DNA of 64,000 nt from Celoporthe dispersa. Taxonomy: Eukaryota > Ascomycota > Sordariomycetes > Diaporthales > Cryphonectriaceae. Within the stretch, counting starts at the first letter, position 1, and each line of letters opens with the position of its first letter. Location of the stretch: positions 372,001-436,000 of the forward strand of contig WAID01000001.1 of NCBI GenBank assembly GCA_016584495.1, written 5' to 3'. Below, one piece after another: positions 1-10,706 of this stretch. Position numbers and translations under genes: made by a program. Under the pieces are notes generated by a model that saw only the letters and a list, made by a program, of their open reading frames with translations, did not search any database and had not been told where the DNA came from.

Positions 1-122
1 AGAGGTTTAACGGCATTAATATAATTCTTTTCGATTAAAGCTGCTTCCGTTTTAAGGGACCAAATAATATAATTATCTGTTCCCTTGAGCTTCGAAATAG
101 CAATCTTATCGATAGAAGCCAT
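1..122 (-). mobile_element. Ty1/copia-type gag, N-terminal end only (runs off window)
   Basis: Reading leftwards from an ATG at 122 there are 40 codons without a stop, ending at the window edge. The translation starts MASIDKIAISKLKG and continues with a TDNYIIWS stretch. This K-L-x-G-x-x-N-Y-x-x-W-S pattern is the usual start of copia-type gag polyproteins in fungi. The rest of the element would lie to the left, so completeness cannot be judged. The reading frame is clean although the surrounding DNA is strongly AT-rich. The upstream LTR expected between about 130 and 1100 could not be delimited, because the sequence there is too degraded. Confidence 0.7.
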
Positions 123-2560
123 TTTCACTTATAAAAGAAATATTCTTTTAAAGGAAAAGGTTATTGAATAAATATATATATATTTATTCGAAGTTATTCG
201 ATAAAATATGAGTTATATAGAAAGCTTTCTTCCTTGTTTAAAATAAGAAAAAATAAAAGGAGGCTCAGAAGAAAGACGTATTTCTTCGTAATATTCCTCG
301 ATAGAATCGAAAGCATAGATTTCGAAGCTGTTGAGATAAATAGAAGGTTCTTCGTATAAAATTTGATCCTTATAGCGAATATATGCTTGTAAAGCGTCGG
401 CTTGAGATTCCTTTATAGTGATAAAGAGAAATAGTCGATTGAAAAATCGCTATAAGAGAATTCGTTAATTGATTGCGTATTCGAGCTTATAATCTCAAAG
501 ACGGAAGTTACTATGCATTTAGAATCGAGGGGATTATATAATCAGCTTATATAATAGTATAGGCGCTTGTTCAAAAGAGGAATAGTAAGAGGGATTGATT
601 TATATTGTATTGTTATTATTGTTTTTTTGTTCTTACATTCTTTCTTTCCTCGAGAGAGGAAGGGAAGGCATTTATTTATAATTGAACTATTCTAGTTTCT
701 CGAATATTCTATTGCTATTGATTTATAATCAATAGCTGTTGATTTGTAAGCATTTATCAGCTATTATAAATCAATATTGCATTCGTATATATTAGTTATT
801 ACGCAGAGGGCTTCGAGAAAAAATATATAATACGATAAGGTTTGGCTTTCGCTATCTTAGTATTTCTCGAAACTTCTAGCATCTTCTGCTTATGTAATAT
901 GCTTAGTAAGCAACCCCTTATATAATCATATATTATATCACTATATAATATATAGTGATTAGTAATATGGTTTCTTTGGCTCTATAGCTCGTTTAGTTAT
1001 TGAATAATAAGAGAAATATATATATATTTATATATTCGAATTTCTTCGAATGTTTATTGTTTCTCTTTCCTATTTGAGCATATATAGAAACATATATATA
1101 TTATTTTATATATTATCAGCTACAAGTTATTGCTGACGTAATATAATTACATAATATTTATAATTATAGTATAAATATAGTTATATATGCTTATATTCTA
1201 GCTTAAGAATCTTTATAGCTATAAATATTATTTCTTTTAATATATAAAAAGAAAATATATATTTCAAATAGATAGCTAAGACTAATATTTAATATAAAAT
1301 CTTTCTTAATTATATCTCTATTATATAAGAGAAATCTGCTATTGCGATTAGAGACTCTATTTTTTAATTTATTTATTCTCTAAATAGCAATATTAGCTAT
1401 TTTATTATAGCTAGCGATTTATCTAATACTTTCTATATTTTTATAATAAATATTATATATTAAATTTGCAAATTTGGAAATAAGCTAGCTAAGATAGATA
1501 TGAAGAAAGCTATAATTTAGAGTATAAATATCAATTTTATTATAATTTATATATTAGAGTACAATTAGAATTTCAAATCTATTAAAGAAATTTAAGTTGA
1601 GAATAATAGTTAAATTAATTATTAAAAGATTTTTAATAAATGAATAGCCGATTGCTAGCAAATTCTTATTCTAGAAGCAATCTGGAAATATAAGCATTAG
1701 CTAATTGCTATTAATTAATATTTTAATATTAAAAACTCTATTAAGTCTTTTTTCTTAATTGCTAATAATTATTATATTATTATAGATAGGATTATAAATA
1801 AAGAGATTATTGCAGCTTTTAAGCTTTTAATATATAAAATAGAAAAGAATATTTATATACGGAATAAATCTCTCTTATAAAAGATTCGATAAGATTAGAA
1901 ATATCTAATAAAAATACTAAAATTGTTTATTATAGATAAATTTAATAATAATTCTTTATAGATTCTCTTTTGATAAATTATAATCAAAAGAAAAAAATAT
2001 AAAATTAGCATATTTCTAATTGCTATATAATTATCAATTATATTTATATTAATCTAGATTTTCGAATTCTTTTTTATTATAATTAAATTTATTATTAATT
2101 TATTATATTTTATTTTTAATAAGCTATAATTAAGAGATTAGATATAAGATTAGCATATTTTTAATTACTATATAATTATTAATTATATTTATATTAATTA
2201 AAAGTCTCGAATTTCTTTTATTTTATATATTTTCAGCTATATTTTTTTTTGAATTACTAATTTAAAATAGAAAGCTATTATAATTAATTAAATATATTTA
2301 TATTAGCTAACTTTTATTAGAAGATTTTATTAATACTTATTTCTTATTAGAGTATAGAGATAGCAATTTATTTTTAAAGCATTTGATTAAATATTTGCTA
2401 ATTAATATAGCTATAGCTTTATTTATATTAGCTTTAAAAAAATAAAAAAATATATAAATTATAAATTCAGATAAGAAAATTAAAGAAATAGAATTAGAGT
2501 TTTGCTCTTAATATTTTATTTTCTTATATTACGAATTTATAATACTTATAGCAAATATAA
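123..2560. other. AT-rich, RIP-degraded repeat DNA without recognisable genes
   Basis: Very AT-rich sequence with stop codons in every frame. The first few hundred bases probably contain the leader and LTR of the copia-type element at the left edge. Visible structure includes a perfect 9-bp inverted repeat around a 3-bp loop at about 715-735, a hairpin of alternating A and T at about 937-958, and the direct repeat described separately. The stretch between about 1250 and 1990 has scattered short open frames, but I recognise no domain. Composition matches the RIP-mutated transposon to the right, so old repeat DNA is the likely origin (inference). Confidence 0.7.
2001..2224 (+). repeat. Two-copy direct repeat, about 80 bp each, period about 145 bp
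   Basis: A segment starting AAATTAGCATATTTCTAATT at about 2001-2078 recurs at about 2146-2224. The differences are mostly C/T and G/A transitions, followed in both copies by a TCGAATT(C/T)(C/T)TTT block. This is a local duplication in degenerate DNA, either a remnant of an unidentified transposon or of a subterminal repeat array. No coding function is visible. Confidence 0.55.
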
Positions 2561-2565
2561 ATCAA

Positions 2566-3047
2566 TATTATAACCTATCCAATATGCAGGTCACAATAGG
2601 GAAATAGCACAGCGCCCAAGCTACTCGGAACAGACCTTCCTAGAGCCGAGAATCCAACACTCTAGTATAGAAAAAGGGAATGCAGGATTATGTAAGTAAG
2701 GATTAGGGTTCAAAACCCACTGCCTATAAGGAATCGATCGCTAGGCAAATAATTCAGAGACTTGCTTAGCAATAATCAGAATATAAATACCCTAAGCAGA
2801 ACTGAAAAGCTAGATATATAAAAATATACTCATTACTAATAGATAGATTCAATATATAGCTCTTTAATTGTCAATCTAAGTATTCAATCTTATATATTAA
2901 ATAGCCTCAAAAGCAGTAAATATTTGCATCGCTTATTAGGATTTGTACAATTCTATATTCAAAGATTCAATACTTTTGATATCTCTCTTGCTAATATAAA
3001 CCTAATTAGTATTTAGGAATTTTCAGATTATTGCAATACTTATTACA
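2566..3047 (+). repeat. 5' LTR of the gypsy element
   Basis: 482 bp, aligned without large gaps to the 3' LTR at 9969-10450. It ends ...TTACA and begins TATTATAA. Compared with its partner it keeps most C residues but has A at most positions where the 3' copy has G. Its mutations therefore fall on one strand only (see findings). The preceding five bases, ATCAA, are the target duplication. Confidence 0.92.
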
Positions 3048-3119
3048 TTTTAATAATTCTTATTCAAGAAAGATTTAATATTACTCTCTTAAGCAATACA
3101 GAATATAATAGCTTCTCAA

Positions 3120-4100
3120 ATGCCTACTTTATCTATTTATAAGCTTATACGTAAATAAATAATCAATACTATTGCCAATCTTCAAAAGCAAGTTCGTACT
3201 CTATAGCAATAGAATAATAACCTGATTCCTACTATAGCAAATAAGATATACAAGATAAATAAGCTAATTATATATAATAGAGTGCAGAAAATACTTTATA
3301 GATTCCTTACCTATTGTAAAGCGTACTTCTTACATTATACTGCCTAATTTACTTCTAAATATGAAAAAGTTATTCTTGCTGGAATTCGCTTCGAAAAGAA
3401 TGCCCTTATTTAATATAAACCCTTTCTGCGCAACTATCTAGAGCATCAGAACAATTTTAATGCATACAACTAAGATATCAAAAATATATTCGATTCTTTC
3501 ATAAATTTCGAAAAAGCTTTTAAGAAAACTTTTAATAATCTAAATAAAGAATGCATTATAGCTTAATAATTTATAGATCTAAAGCAAACTAAATCAGCTT
3601 CAGCTTATATAATTAGATTTAAATAGCTCTTAGTACAGCTTCTATAAGAAGACAAAAACTTTATAGAATACTATTATAAGAGACTCAAAAATGAAGTTAA
3701 AAATGAAATCTCTAAATAAGATTGGCTAAAAGACTTCGCAATATTCTCGAATCAGGCAATCTGTATCGACAATTGCTTATATAAACAACGGATAGAGAAG
3801 TTTAAGAAAGGAGAAAGCCAGATTTGGAGAATCCTAACCAACTTAAGCAAGAAACTCTAATACTAGAAGAAGTAATACAATATTTTCCAAAATAGCAGCA
3901 TTTATACTAGACTTATAGAACTCAATGCTATAAATCGCAATACTTATAGAAGCAATAAAAGATGCTTCAATTATAGAAAACTAGAATACTTTGTATGCGA
4001 TTATAAGCAGCTCAAGAAACTTAGATAATAACTTATTTAGGAAGGATAATAGGCGAATATTGCAAGACAATAGGAATCTAATCAGCTAAGCAACAATTAT
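3120..4100 (+). pseudogene. gag of the gypsy element, broken by in-frame stops
   Basis: From an ATG at 3120 one frame gives a retrotransposon capsid-like translation interrupted only by TAG/TAA codons. A hydrophobic/aromatic stretch of capsid type lies at about 3295-3500. A degraded CCHC zinc knuckle follows at 3963-4007, in the same frame as the ATG. It still reads CFNYRKLEYFVCDY; the second metal-binding Cys, the His and the last Cys have become Tyr, which are the changes G-to-A RIP mutation produces. The downstream limit is uncertain. No functional Gag could be made from this copy. Confidence 0.85.
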
Positions 4101-5722
4101 TTATCCAAGCAAGCGATAGATTCTATTGCTTACAAATATCTTAATTGGATATTCTATTATAATAATAGATATTTATTGCATCTCGCGGAAAAGGAAAGCT
4201 TAGAATAGTTTTCTAGAAAGCCTAAAAAGAAAAAAGCAACTTGCTATAAAACGATATAGTCTATTCTACGATACAATCCTATAGGATAGCGACTCAGATT
4301 ATTCGTCTAATCCAATAGATAATCAAGCAATGGACAATCAGTTAGAAAAAGTCCAAATAATGGAAGAGGATAGAGGAAAATTTCCTCTAGAATATTAGAT
4401 ACAATTTTTCACTAAAAAATCAGATTCGGAAAGCATAATATCAGAAATACTTAAGCAAGAAGATCTACTAAATAAGCAGCCAAAAATATTAGCATAAAAC
4501 CTGAAATAAGAATAGATTAGATATATTATCCGAGTATAACGATTTAGAAAGATCTTCACTTATATATTCTTCCAAAAAGCAGAAGCTCTTAAGCACAAAG
4601 ACTTTAGGATCGCCCATTATTACAGAAAGCATTATAAGATCGTATAGATCTCTTATATACATTATAGCTGCAGGATATACTTTACAGAGAAAGCAGAAAA
4701 TAAATACTTCCTAATTAGAGAATAGAATAAGATTATTTATACTATTAAGGAACTAAGTGCCAGATTTATAAAAAAACTCGATTATACCTAGAAATATGCA
4801 TAGATTGGATATCTAGATAACTTCCCAGAAGCATATATCAATAAGCGCACTAAATAATAGCAATATATTACCAGAGTATGCGAGATCTATAAATAGAAGA
4901 AAGCAAATGCATAATATAGTAACTAAGATTAAAAGAAAAAAGCGCTAGTATAGTCATTAGCAAGCAAGAAGACTCGCAAAATAAGCAATTCAATCTCCAA
5001 AAGAAGGAGATCGCTCATAAGAGATGATGAATAATCCAGATTAGTAAAGTCTCTATATATAATAGTCAAGAAAGACTATATATATATTACATTTGATATA
5101 ATTATCAATAGATAAAGATATTGCGTATTATTGGATAATAGCGCTCAAAAGAATTATATTTTACTATAAATAATCAATATAATACAAATATTATAGCAAT
5201 ATAAGGAAGAATCTTATACTCTTAGCATTATAGAAAGAAAACTTGTCTTATATAATTAAGATATTATAGATATAGAGACTAATTATCTATTAGTATTTAT
5301 CCAAAGCCTTATAATATATATTATCTTTGATATTATAAATATAGTATAGTATGCGCTAATTCTAGGATTTTCTTAGCTTAAGAAGCATAATTTTCGAATC
5401 GATTAGACTATTAGCTAGATCTTTTGGGAACAAGCTATATCCAAAGAGATAATCGCAATTAAAAGCGAAGAGCAGAATCCAGTTACTAAGTATAATCCAA
5501 GGAAAAGGCACTCAAACAAATCTATATATATCTCTAAATCGGCAGAGATCGATAGCTTATAGAGAAAGATTATAAGATCTTCAGATCTACAAAAAAGGAT
5601 TAAAAACGAATTATATATAATAATAAATAATAGCTGGATGCAAAGAAAAGGCATATTATAAAGCAATAAGTATGGACTTTGGAATTATAAAGAGATCAAT
5701 TTTTCAAAAAAAAAGGAATTAA

Positions 5723-6080
5723 TGTTGGGCGGCTGAAGTATGCGGTGCATTGCAGATATATTACGAGGGATGCTCTCTCTTCGAAGAAGAAAGAGAAACG
5801 ATATCTATCCTAGATATATATATAGTTGTCAGGAGCTGCGGGAGAATACAAAGTGAATTCACCATGGTTACACTCGGTGAATTCACCCGGCATTCGCCAG
5901 TGAATTCACTATGCATTCCATGGTGAATGCACCACGCATTCTCTGGTGAATTCACCATACATTCCATGGTGAATTCACCATACATTCACTGGTGAATTCA
6001 CCACGCATTCAGTGGTGCATTCACCATACATCCTATGGTGAATGCACCACCAAGTGATGGTGAATGATGCGAGTGCATCA
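5723..6080 (+). repeat. Solo-LTR-like 358-bp repeat nested in the gypsy element (undamaged copy)
   Basis: The unit begins TGTTGGGCGG and ends GTGCATCA, so it has TG...CA termini, and it is flanked by ATTAA on both sides (5718-5722 and 6081-6085). That is what a solo LTR with a 5-bp target duplication looks like. An inverted copy lies at 10707-11041. This copy has normal GC content and an intact repeat array, in contrast to the mutated gypsy DNA on both sides, so it probably inserted after the RIP episode. It contains no ORF of substance; a 74-codon frame inside it arises from the tandem repeats. The full-length parent element is not in the window. Confidence 0.8.
5851..6050 (+). repeat. Palindromic minisatellite, about nine units of 21-23 bp
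   Basis: Tandem units share the core GGTGAATTCACC, itself a perfect palindrome, followed by ATACATTC or ACGCATTC. The last five units are close to exactly 23 bp; the first three are shorter or less regular. Some cores extend to the 16-bp palindrome ATGGTGAATTCACCAT, and others read GGTGAATGCACC or its reverse complement GGTGCATTCACC. Every unit could form a small hairpin, and neighbouring units could pair with each other. There are no unique spacers, so this is not a CRISPR array. Confidence 0.85.
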
Positions 6081-9000
6081 ATTAATAAGCTATAATAGAT
6101 TATAAATATCAATTTGAATCGCTTAATAAGGAAAAAGGAATAATTAAAATCTAGTATAATTAACAGTTTATAGGGAAGCTGCTTAGAAATGCTTTAAAAT
6201 AAGAAGAAGAATGCTTAATAATATTTCTTATTTTTCCGAGATAACAGAAATCGAAAAAAGACTTATACTAATATTCAAGAGAATTCCAAGAGAATATCAA
6301 AAATTTATAGAACTATTTTTAGGAAAATTCAAAAACAAATTTCTAAAATATAGACTATTCGATTATAAGATCTTTCTGAAAAAAGGGACTAAACTAGGAT
6401 TTAAGCTAATTTATAGCCTAAATAAAGCAGAATTCGAAATACTTAGAGAGTATTTAGATAAGAATCTTAAGCAAAGATATATTAGATTATTATAATCCTT
6501 AGCAGAATACTCTATAATATTTGTATTTAAGAAAAATAGCAAACTTAGATTTTGTATAGACTATAGATAGCTTAATAATATTATTATTAAAAATCGATAT
6601 CCTTTATTATTTATTAAAAAGCTCAAAAATCGATTATACAGTGCATAATAATTTATAGTATTCAATCTTAAGAAAGATTACTATTATATATGCATTAAGG
6701 AAGAAGAAAAAATAGAAGATAGCTTTCAAGACTTGCTATAGATATTTTAAATATTAGATTATACTCTTTAGATTAACTAATATACTTATATCTTTTCAAG
6801 AAATAATCAATTATATTCTATGCAAATATCTCAATATCTTTATTATCGCCTATCTTAATAATATCCTCATTTACTCCAAGAATTATAAAAAATATAAAAA
6901 GCATATATAGATAATCTTATAAATGCTTTAAGATAATAAACTTCTTATAGAACTAATCAAGAGTTATTTTTATATTCAAAAAATTAATTATCTCGGATAT
7001 ATTATTAAGCTAGGCTATATATGGATATAGAAAGATAAGATTAAAGTATTACGCAATTAGCTAATCTCTAAAATAGTAAAAGATATCAAAGCATTCTTTA
7101 GATATGCAAACTTCTATTGATAGTTTATTAGCAATTACTCGATAATTGCTAAGCTATTAATAAATCTAATAAAGAAGAGCAAAGTATTCTAATAAGATAA
7201 AGAAGAATGGGAAGCTTTTGAAACTATTAAAGCTAAGATTGCGAAAAACCTAATTCTCGAAAAAGCTGACCCAATATGAGAATTTGAAATCGCATTCAAT
7301 GCATCGGAGTATAGATGCAATGCAGAGCTAATCTAAAGAGATAATTAAAGATAATTAAAACTTATAGCGAACTTTTTGAAAAAATTCAGCAGATTTGAAT
7401 TACGATATAGAATTCCAGACAAAGAATTTATAGCAATAATGTATATATTCCAGAAATAGCAATATTATTTGATTAAAGCAAAACTGCCAATTAAGGTATT
7501 TATAGACTATAAGAACTTTACAATATTCATAATAATTAAAGTCTTAAATAGACAATAGATTCAATAGGCAGAATTTCTTTCCTAGTTCGATATCAAGATT
7601 ATTTATATCGCAGGAAAAGAAAATACTAGAGCAGACATTTTTAGCAGATAATCAAATCTTCAATTAGATATAAATATTAAAGAATAGATATTCTTTAATA
7701 TAAACAAAAATAGCAATCTTGTATAGATATAGGAAATTAATGCAATATTTAGAATTGCATATTAAGGAAAGAATCCAGAAAATATGATTCTAGCAGAACA
7801 AAATGAATATATTAGGGATATATACAGCGCACCTATATATAGATATCAGGAAGTTAAGGCAACTTATAAGAGAATCTAGAGATATTGGAACTCTTTAAGA
7901 CTTAGAAAAAGAATAAAAGATATTCTTAGGATATGCAATAGCTATAAGAAAAATAAAGCAGAATAATATAAGCTTTATAAACTATTATAATCTTTACTAG
8001 TATTTATAGCTATTTGGCAATCAATTAGCTTAGATTTTATTATTAAGCTACTTTTCTTACGAGAATCCTTAACTAAAATGCAATTCGATAGCATTTTAGT
8101 AATGATTTGCAGATTAAGCAAATACGCTTACTTTCTATCTTATAAAAAGAGCAGTATAGCAGAAGAACTCGCATACATATTTCTTAGAATAATAATAGCT
8201 AATTACGAGATACTATAGAAATTTATTTCCAGATAAAGATAGGAAATTCGCATTACATTTTTGGATATTATTTATAAAATAGCTTGAAGCTGCATATAAG
8301 ATATCAATTGCATTCTATTTGCAAATAGATAGATAAACAGAATAAATTAACCAAATTATAAAATAATATCTTAAATATTATATTAATCAGAAGCAGAATA
8401 ACTGAATTAAATTATTACTATTAGTGCAATTCGCATATAATAGTGCAGATACTAGTATTATAAAGATTTCATTATTTTATGCATTTTATAGATATAATCT
8501 AATAGCTTATTATAAAGCATTACTAAGAGCAAATGCAGAAGCTGCAGAAAAGAAAGCATTCAGATTTAGAAAAATTAGAAAAAAGCTATAATTAGAGCTT
8601 GCATTTATCTAAGAATATATAACTCAGTATGCGAACTCTAAGAAGATTGAGAGACTAATCTTATAAGAGAGAGATAAAGTCTATCTTATCAGGAAGGAAA
8701 AACTATATTAAAACTAAAAGATTATCGCATAAGCTTAATTACAAAAAGCTTGGATTTTTCAAAATTCTCAGATAGATATCTCTAATTAATTACAAGCTCG
8801 CATTATTTTATAGGATGAGGCTATATCCGATTTTTCACATTTTACTGCTCGAATTTGCAATAAAAGATGCCAAAATAGATAATATTATCGAAATGGAAGA
8901 ACTAGAAAAGGAATATAAAGTTGAAAGAATTCTCAGATATAGAAGTATGAATATAATATGAGAATATCTTATCAAATAGAAAAGCTATCTAGCAAGCGAA

Positions 9001-9214
9001 AACTTATAGAAATCCAAGGAAAACTTCGCAAATGCATAATAAGCATTTCAGATATATTAGCAGAAACAAAACTAGTAAATTATAAATCCAGAAAACTATT
9101 CTAATTCAGAACGAAAATTAAATATAGTCCAATTATTCAATTAGCTATCAATAATAAGGATATTAATAGAACTCAGATTAGGCAAGAACAAAACTAATCA
9201 AAAAAAAAAAATAA

Positions 9215-9769
9215 TTAATTAAGAGAAAACCTATCCGAAAGACTTATTAGTCAACTAAGTCTACTAGTCAAACTAAATCAATAATTAGTCAATAAACTAG
9301 CTATATTTTCCGACTTACTAATCTCAAAAATACTCAAATCTATTATAAACTAATCAATCTTATCCATACTAAGCCTAGGGAAACTCTTAGAGAATAGCTT
9401 CTTAGGCACTAATACTTCAATACTATAATTAGCCTTCTCAGCAGCCAAATGCTTTGCTTCGGCCTTTTCAGCCTCTATATAATCCAACTCTTCTATCCGA
9501 GAGATGCTGCAATATAGAGCACGCTTTATCTTATCAGACTATAGCTACTTCTATTAATAAAATCGCAGCAATTTAATCTCTAAGTCTTTAATCTCATTCT
9601 TTAGCTTCCGATATTGAATAGCAATATTGCAAAGCTTTGCAGGAAAAAGATTAAGAATATTATATTTCGAATAATTCTAATAAATGCATTTGGCGCAATA
9701 GATAGAATCGTCAAGCAATATCTGATAGAAGGGGAGATTGCGACTCTTACAAAAAGAATAAATGGGCAT
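9215..9769 (-). pseudogene. Antisense Cys-rich ORF between pol and the 3' LTR (broken by stops)
   Basis: On the strand opposite to pol, an ATG at 9769 opens one frame of about 185 codons ending at TAA (9215-9217). It is interrupted only by TAA/TAG/TGA codons of the kind RIP creates, several in a run where Gln is likely. The N-terminus reads MPIYSFCKSRNLPFYQ, followed by a C-x2-C pair (YCAKC). A charged helical segment follows, including RIEELDYIEAEKAEAKHLA, and then a hydrophobic/acidic tail. From memory, fungal genomes hold many repeat-associated hypothetical proteins with a similar Cys-pair start, but I cannot verify homology. The function is unknown; the Cys pairs suggest metal binding. 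Confidence 0.6.
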
Positions 9770-9968
9770 CTTGATGAAATTCTCTAGAATGCAAGCAATT
9801 AGAGAATTATGCTCGGCAATGCTCTTAGGAATAGTAATAGATTTTTGAATATAAAAACTTTTAACTCTGCGAGATATCTCAATTAGGAAAGAATAATAGG
9901 AAAAATAGGGAATAAGCTGAAAATTTATAGAAAATTGTTAAGAATAATAATCTATAGAAAAGAGATGA

Positions 9969-10450
9969 TATTATAATCTATCTAATATGCAGATTACGAT
10001 AGGGAAATAGTATAGTGCTTAGGCTATTCAGAATAGACTTTCCTAGAGCTGAGAGTCCAATACTCTAGTATAGAAAAAAGGAATGCAGGATTATATAAGT
10101 AAGGGTTAGGATCTAAGATCCATTGTTTATAAGGAATCGATTGCTAGGCAAATGATTTAGAGACTTGCTTAGCAATAATCAGAATATAAATATCCTAGGC
10201 AGGATTGAAGAGCTGGATATATAAGGATATACTTATTACTAGTAGATAGATTTAGTATATAGCTCTTCAGTTATTAATCTAAGTATTCAGTTTTATATAT
10301 TGAATAGCCCTAAAGGCAGTGAATATTTGCATCGCTTATTAGGATTTATATAGTTCCGTATTCAAGGACTTAATATTTTTGATATCTCTCTTGCTAGCAT
10401 AAATCCAATTAGTACTTAGGAATCTTCGGATTACTGCAGTGCTCATTACA
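9969..10450 (+). repeat. 3' LTR of the gypsy element
   Basis: 482 bp, the same length as the 5' LTR. It ends ...GCTCATTACA and is followed by the target duplication ATCAA. Relative to the 5' LTR it keeps G residues but has T at most sites where the 5' copy has C, the mirror image of the damage in its partner. Confidence 0.92.
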
Positions 10451-10706
10451 ATCAATATAAGATATTTGATTAATATTAAGTATTGCAAATAATATGAATA
10501 ATAGAATAGTTTCTTTTATATAATATTCGAAATATAAATCGAAAAATAGATGCTCTAATCTTATATAGAAATATAGATTCAAAAGATTAATAACCTTTTT
10601 AAGCTATCTAATTTATGCCTATAGCAAAGCTAAGAATAGTTTCTTAATATATTTCTTTTTATTAAAATATTTCTTTTGCAGACAAAAGCTATAAAAGGCT
10701 AGCAAT
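10451..10706. other. AT-rich spacer between gypsy element and inverted repeat copy
   Basis: About 250 bp of degraded AT-rich DNA beginning with the target duplication ATCAA. I see no coding potential or defined repeat in it. Confidence 0.6.

Larger units (their letters stand above)
5090..9045 (+). pseudogene. pol of the gypsy element: protease, RT, RNase H, integrase, chromodomain (degenerate)
   Basis: Domains in order: an aspartic-protease site remnant (LLDNSAQ) at about 5128-5150; the RT start, still open for 94 codons at 6211-6495; the RT LRFCIDYR block at about 6540-6570; the RT catalytic box at about 6835-6880, where AYLNNILIYS stands in place of the usual Y-x-D-D-I-L; RNase H at about 7280-7670 ending YIAGKENTRADIFSR; integrase core SLDFIIKL at about 8025 onward; and a chromodomain-like KVERILRYRS block at about 8905-9045. 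Both catalytic RT aspartates are Asn (GAT to AAT), and the RNase H start also shows Asp-to-Asn. Many Gln codons are stops. The frame is split by the nested repeat at 5723-6080. The chromodomain places the element with chromoviruses. Confidence 0.9.
2566..10450 (+). mobile_element. Ty3/gypsy LTR retrotransposon (chromovirus-like), full length, RIP-inactivated
   Basis: Two 482-bp LTRs (2566-3047 and 9969-10450) bound an internal region with gag, protease, RT, RNase H, integrase and chromodomain in the Ty3/gypsy order. The target duplication is the 5-mer ATCAA at 2561-2565 and 10451-10455. The LTRs begin TA and end CA; the start fits a canonical TG altered by RIP. A purine-rich tract GAAAAGAGATGA at 9957-9968 directly before the 3' LTR fits a polypurine tract. 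I could not identify a primer-binding site after 3047. In-frame TAG/TAA codons where Gln is expected, and D-to-N or G-to-R/S changes, are the CpA-to-TpA signature of RIP. A 358-bp foreign repeat is nested at 5723-6080, so the element itself is about 7.5 kb. Confidence 0.93.

Noticed and set aside
2569..3047. LTR start at 2569 with an 8-bp flanking match ATCAATAT
   Set aside because: Both LTRs already share TAT at 2566-2568 and 9969-9971. Starting at 2566 gives a canonical 5-bp duplication (ATCAA) and a TG-derived terminus.
5761..5985. 74-codon ORF on the minus strand of the solo-LTR-like repeat
   Set aside because: Its peptide is just a translation of the minisatellite (repeating EFT/MHS-like words) and is not kept in the second copy.
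5851..6050. Possible CRISPR array because of regularly spaced short repeats
   Set aside because: Units are directly tandem with no unique spacers, have no cas genes nearby, and the host is a eukaryote.
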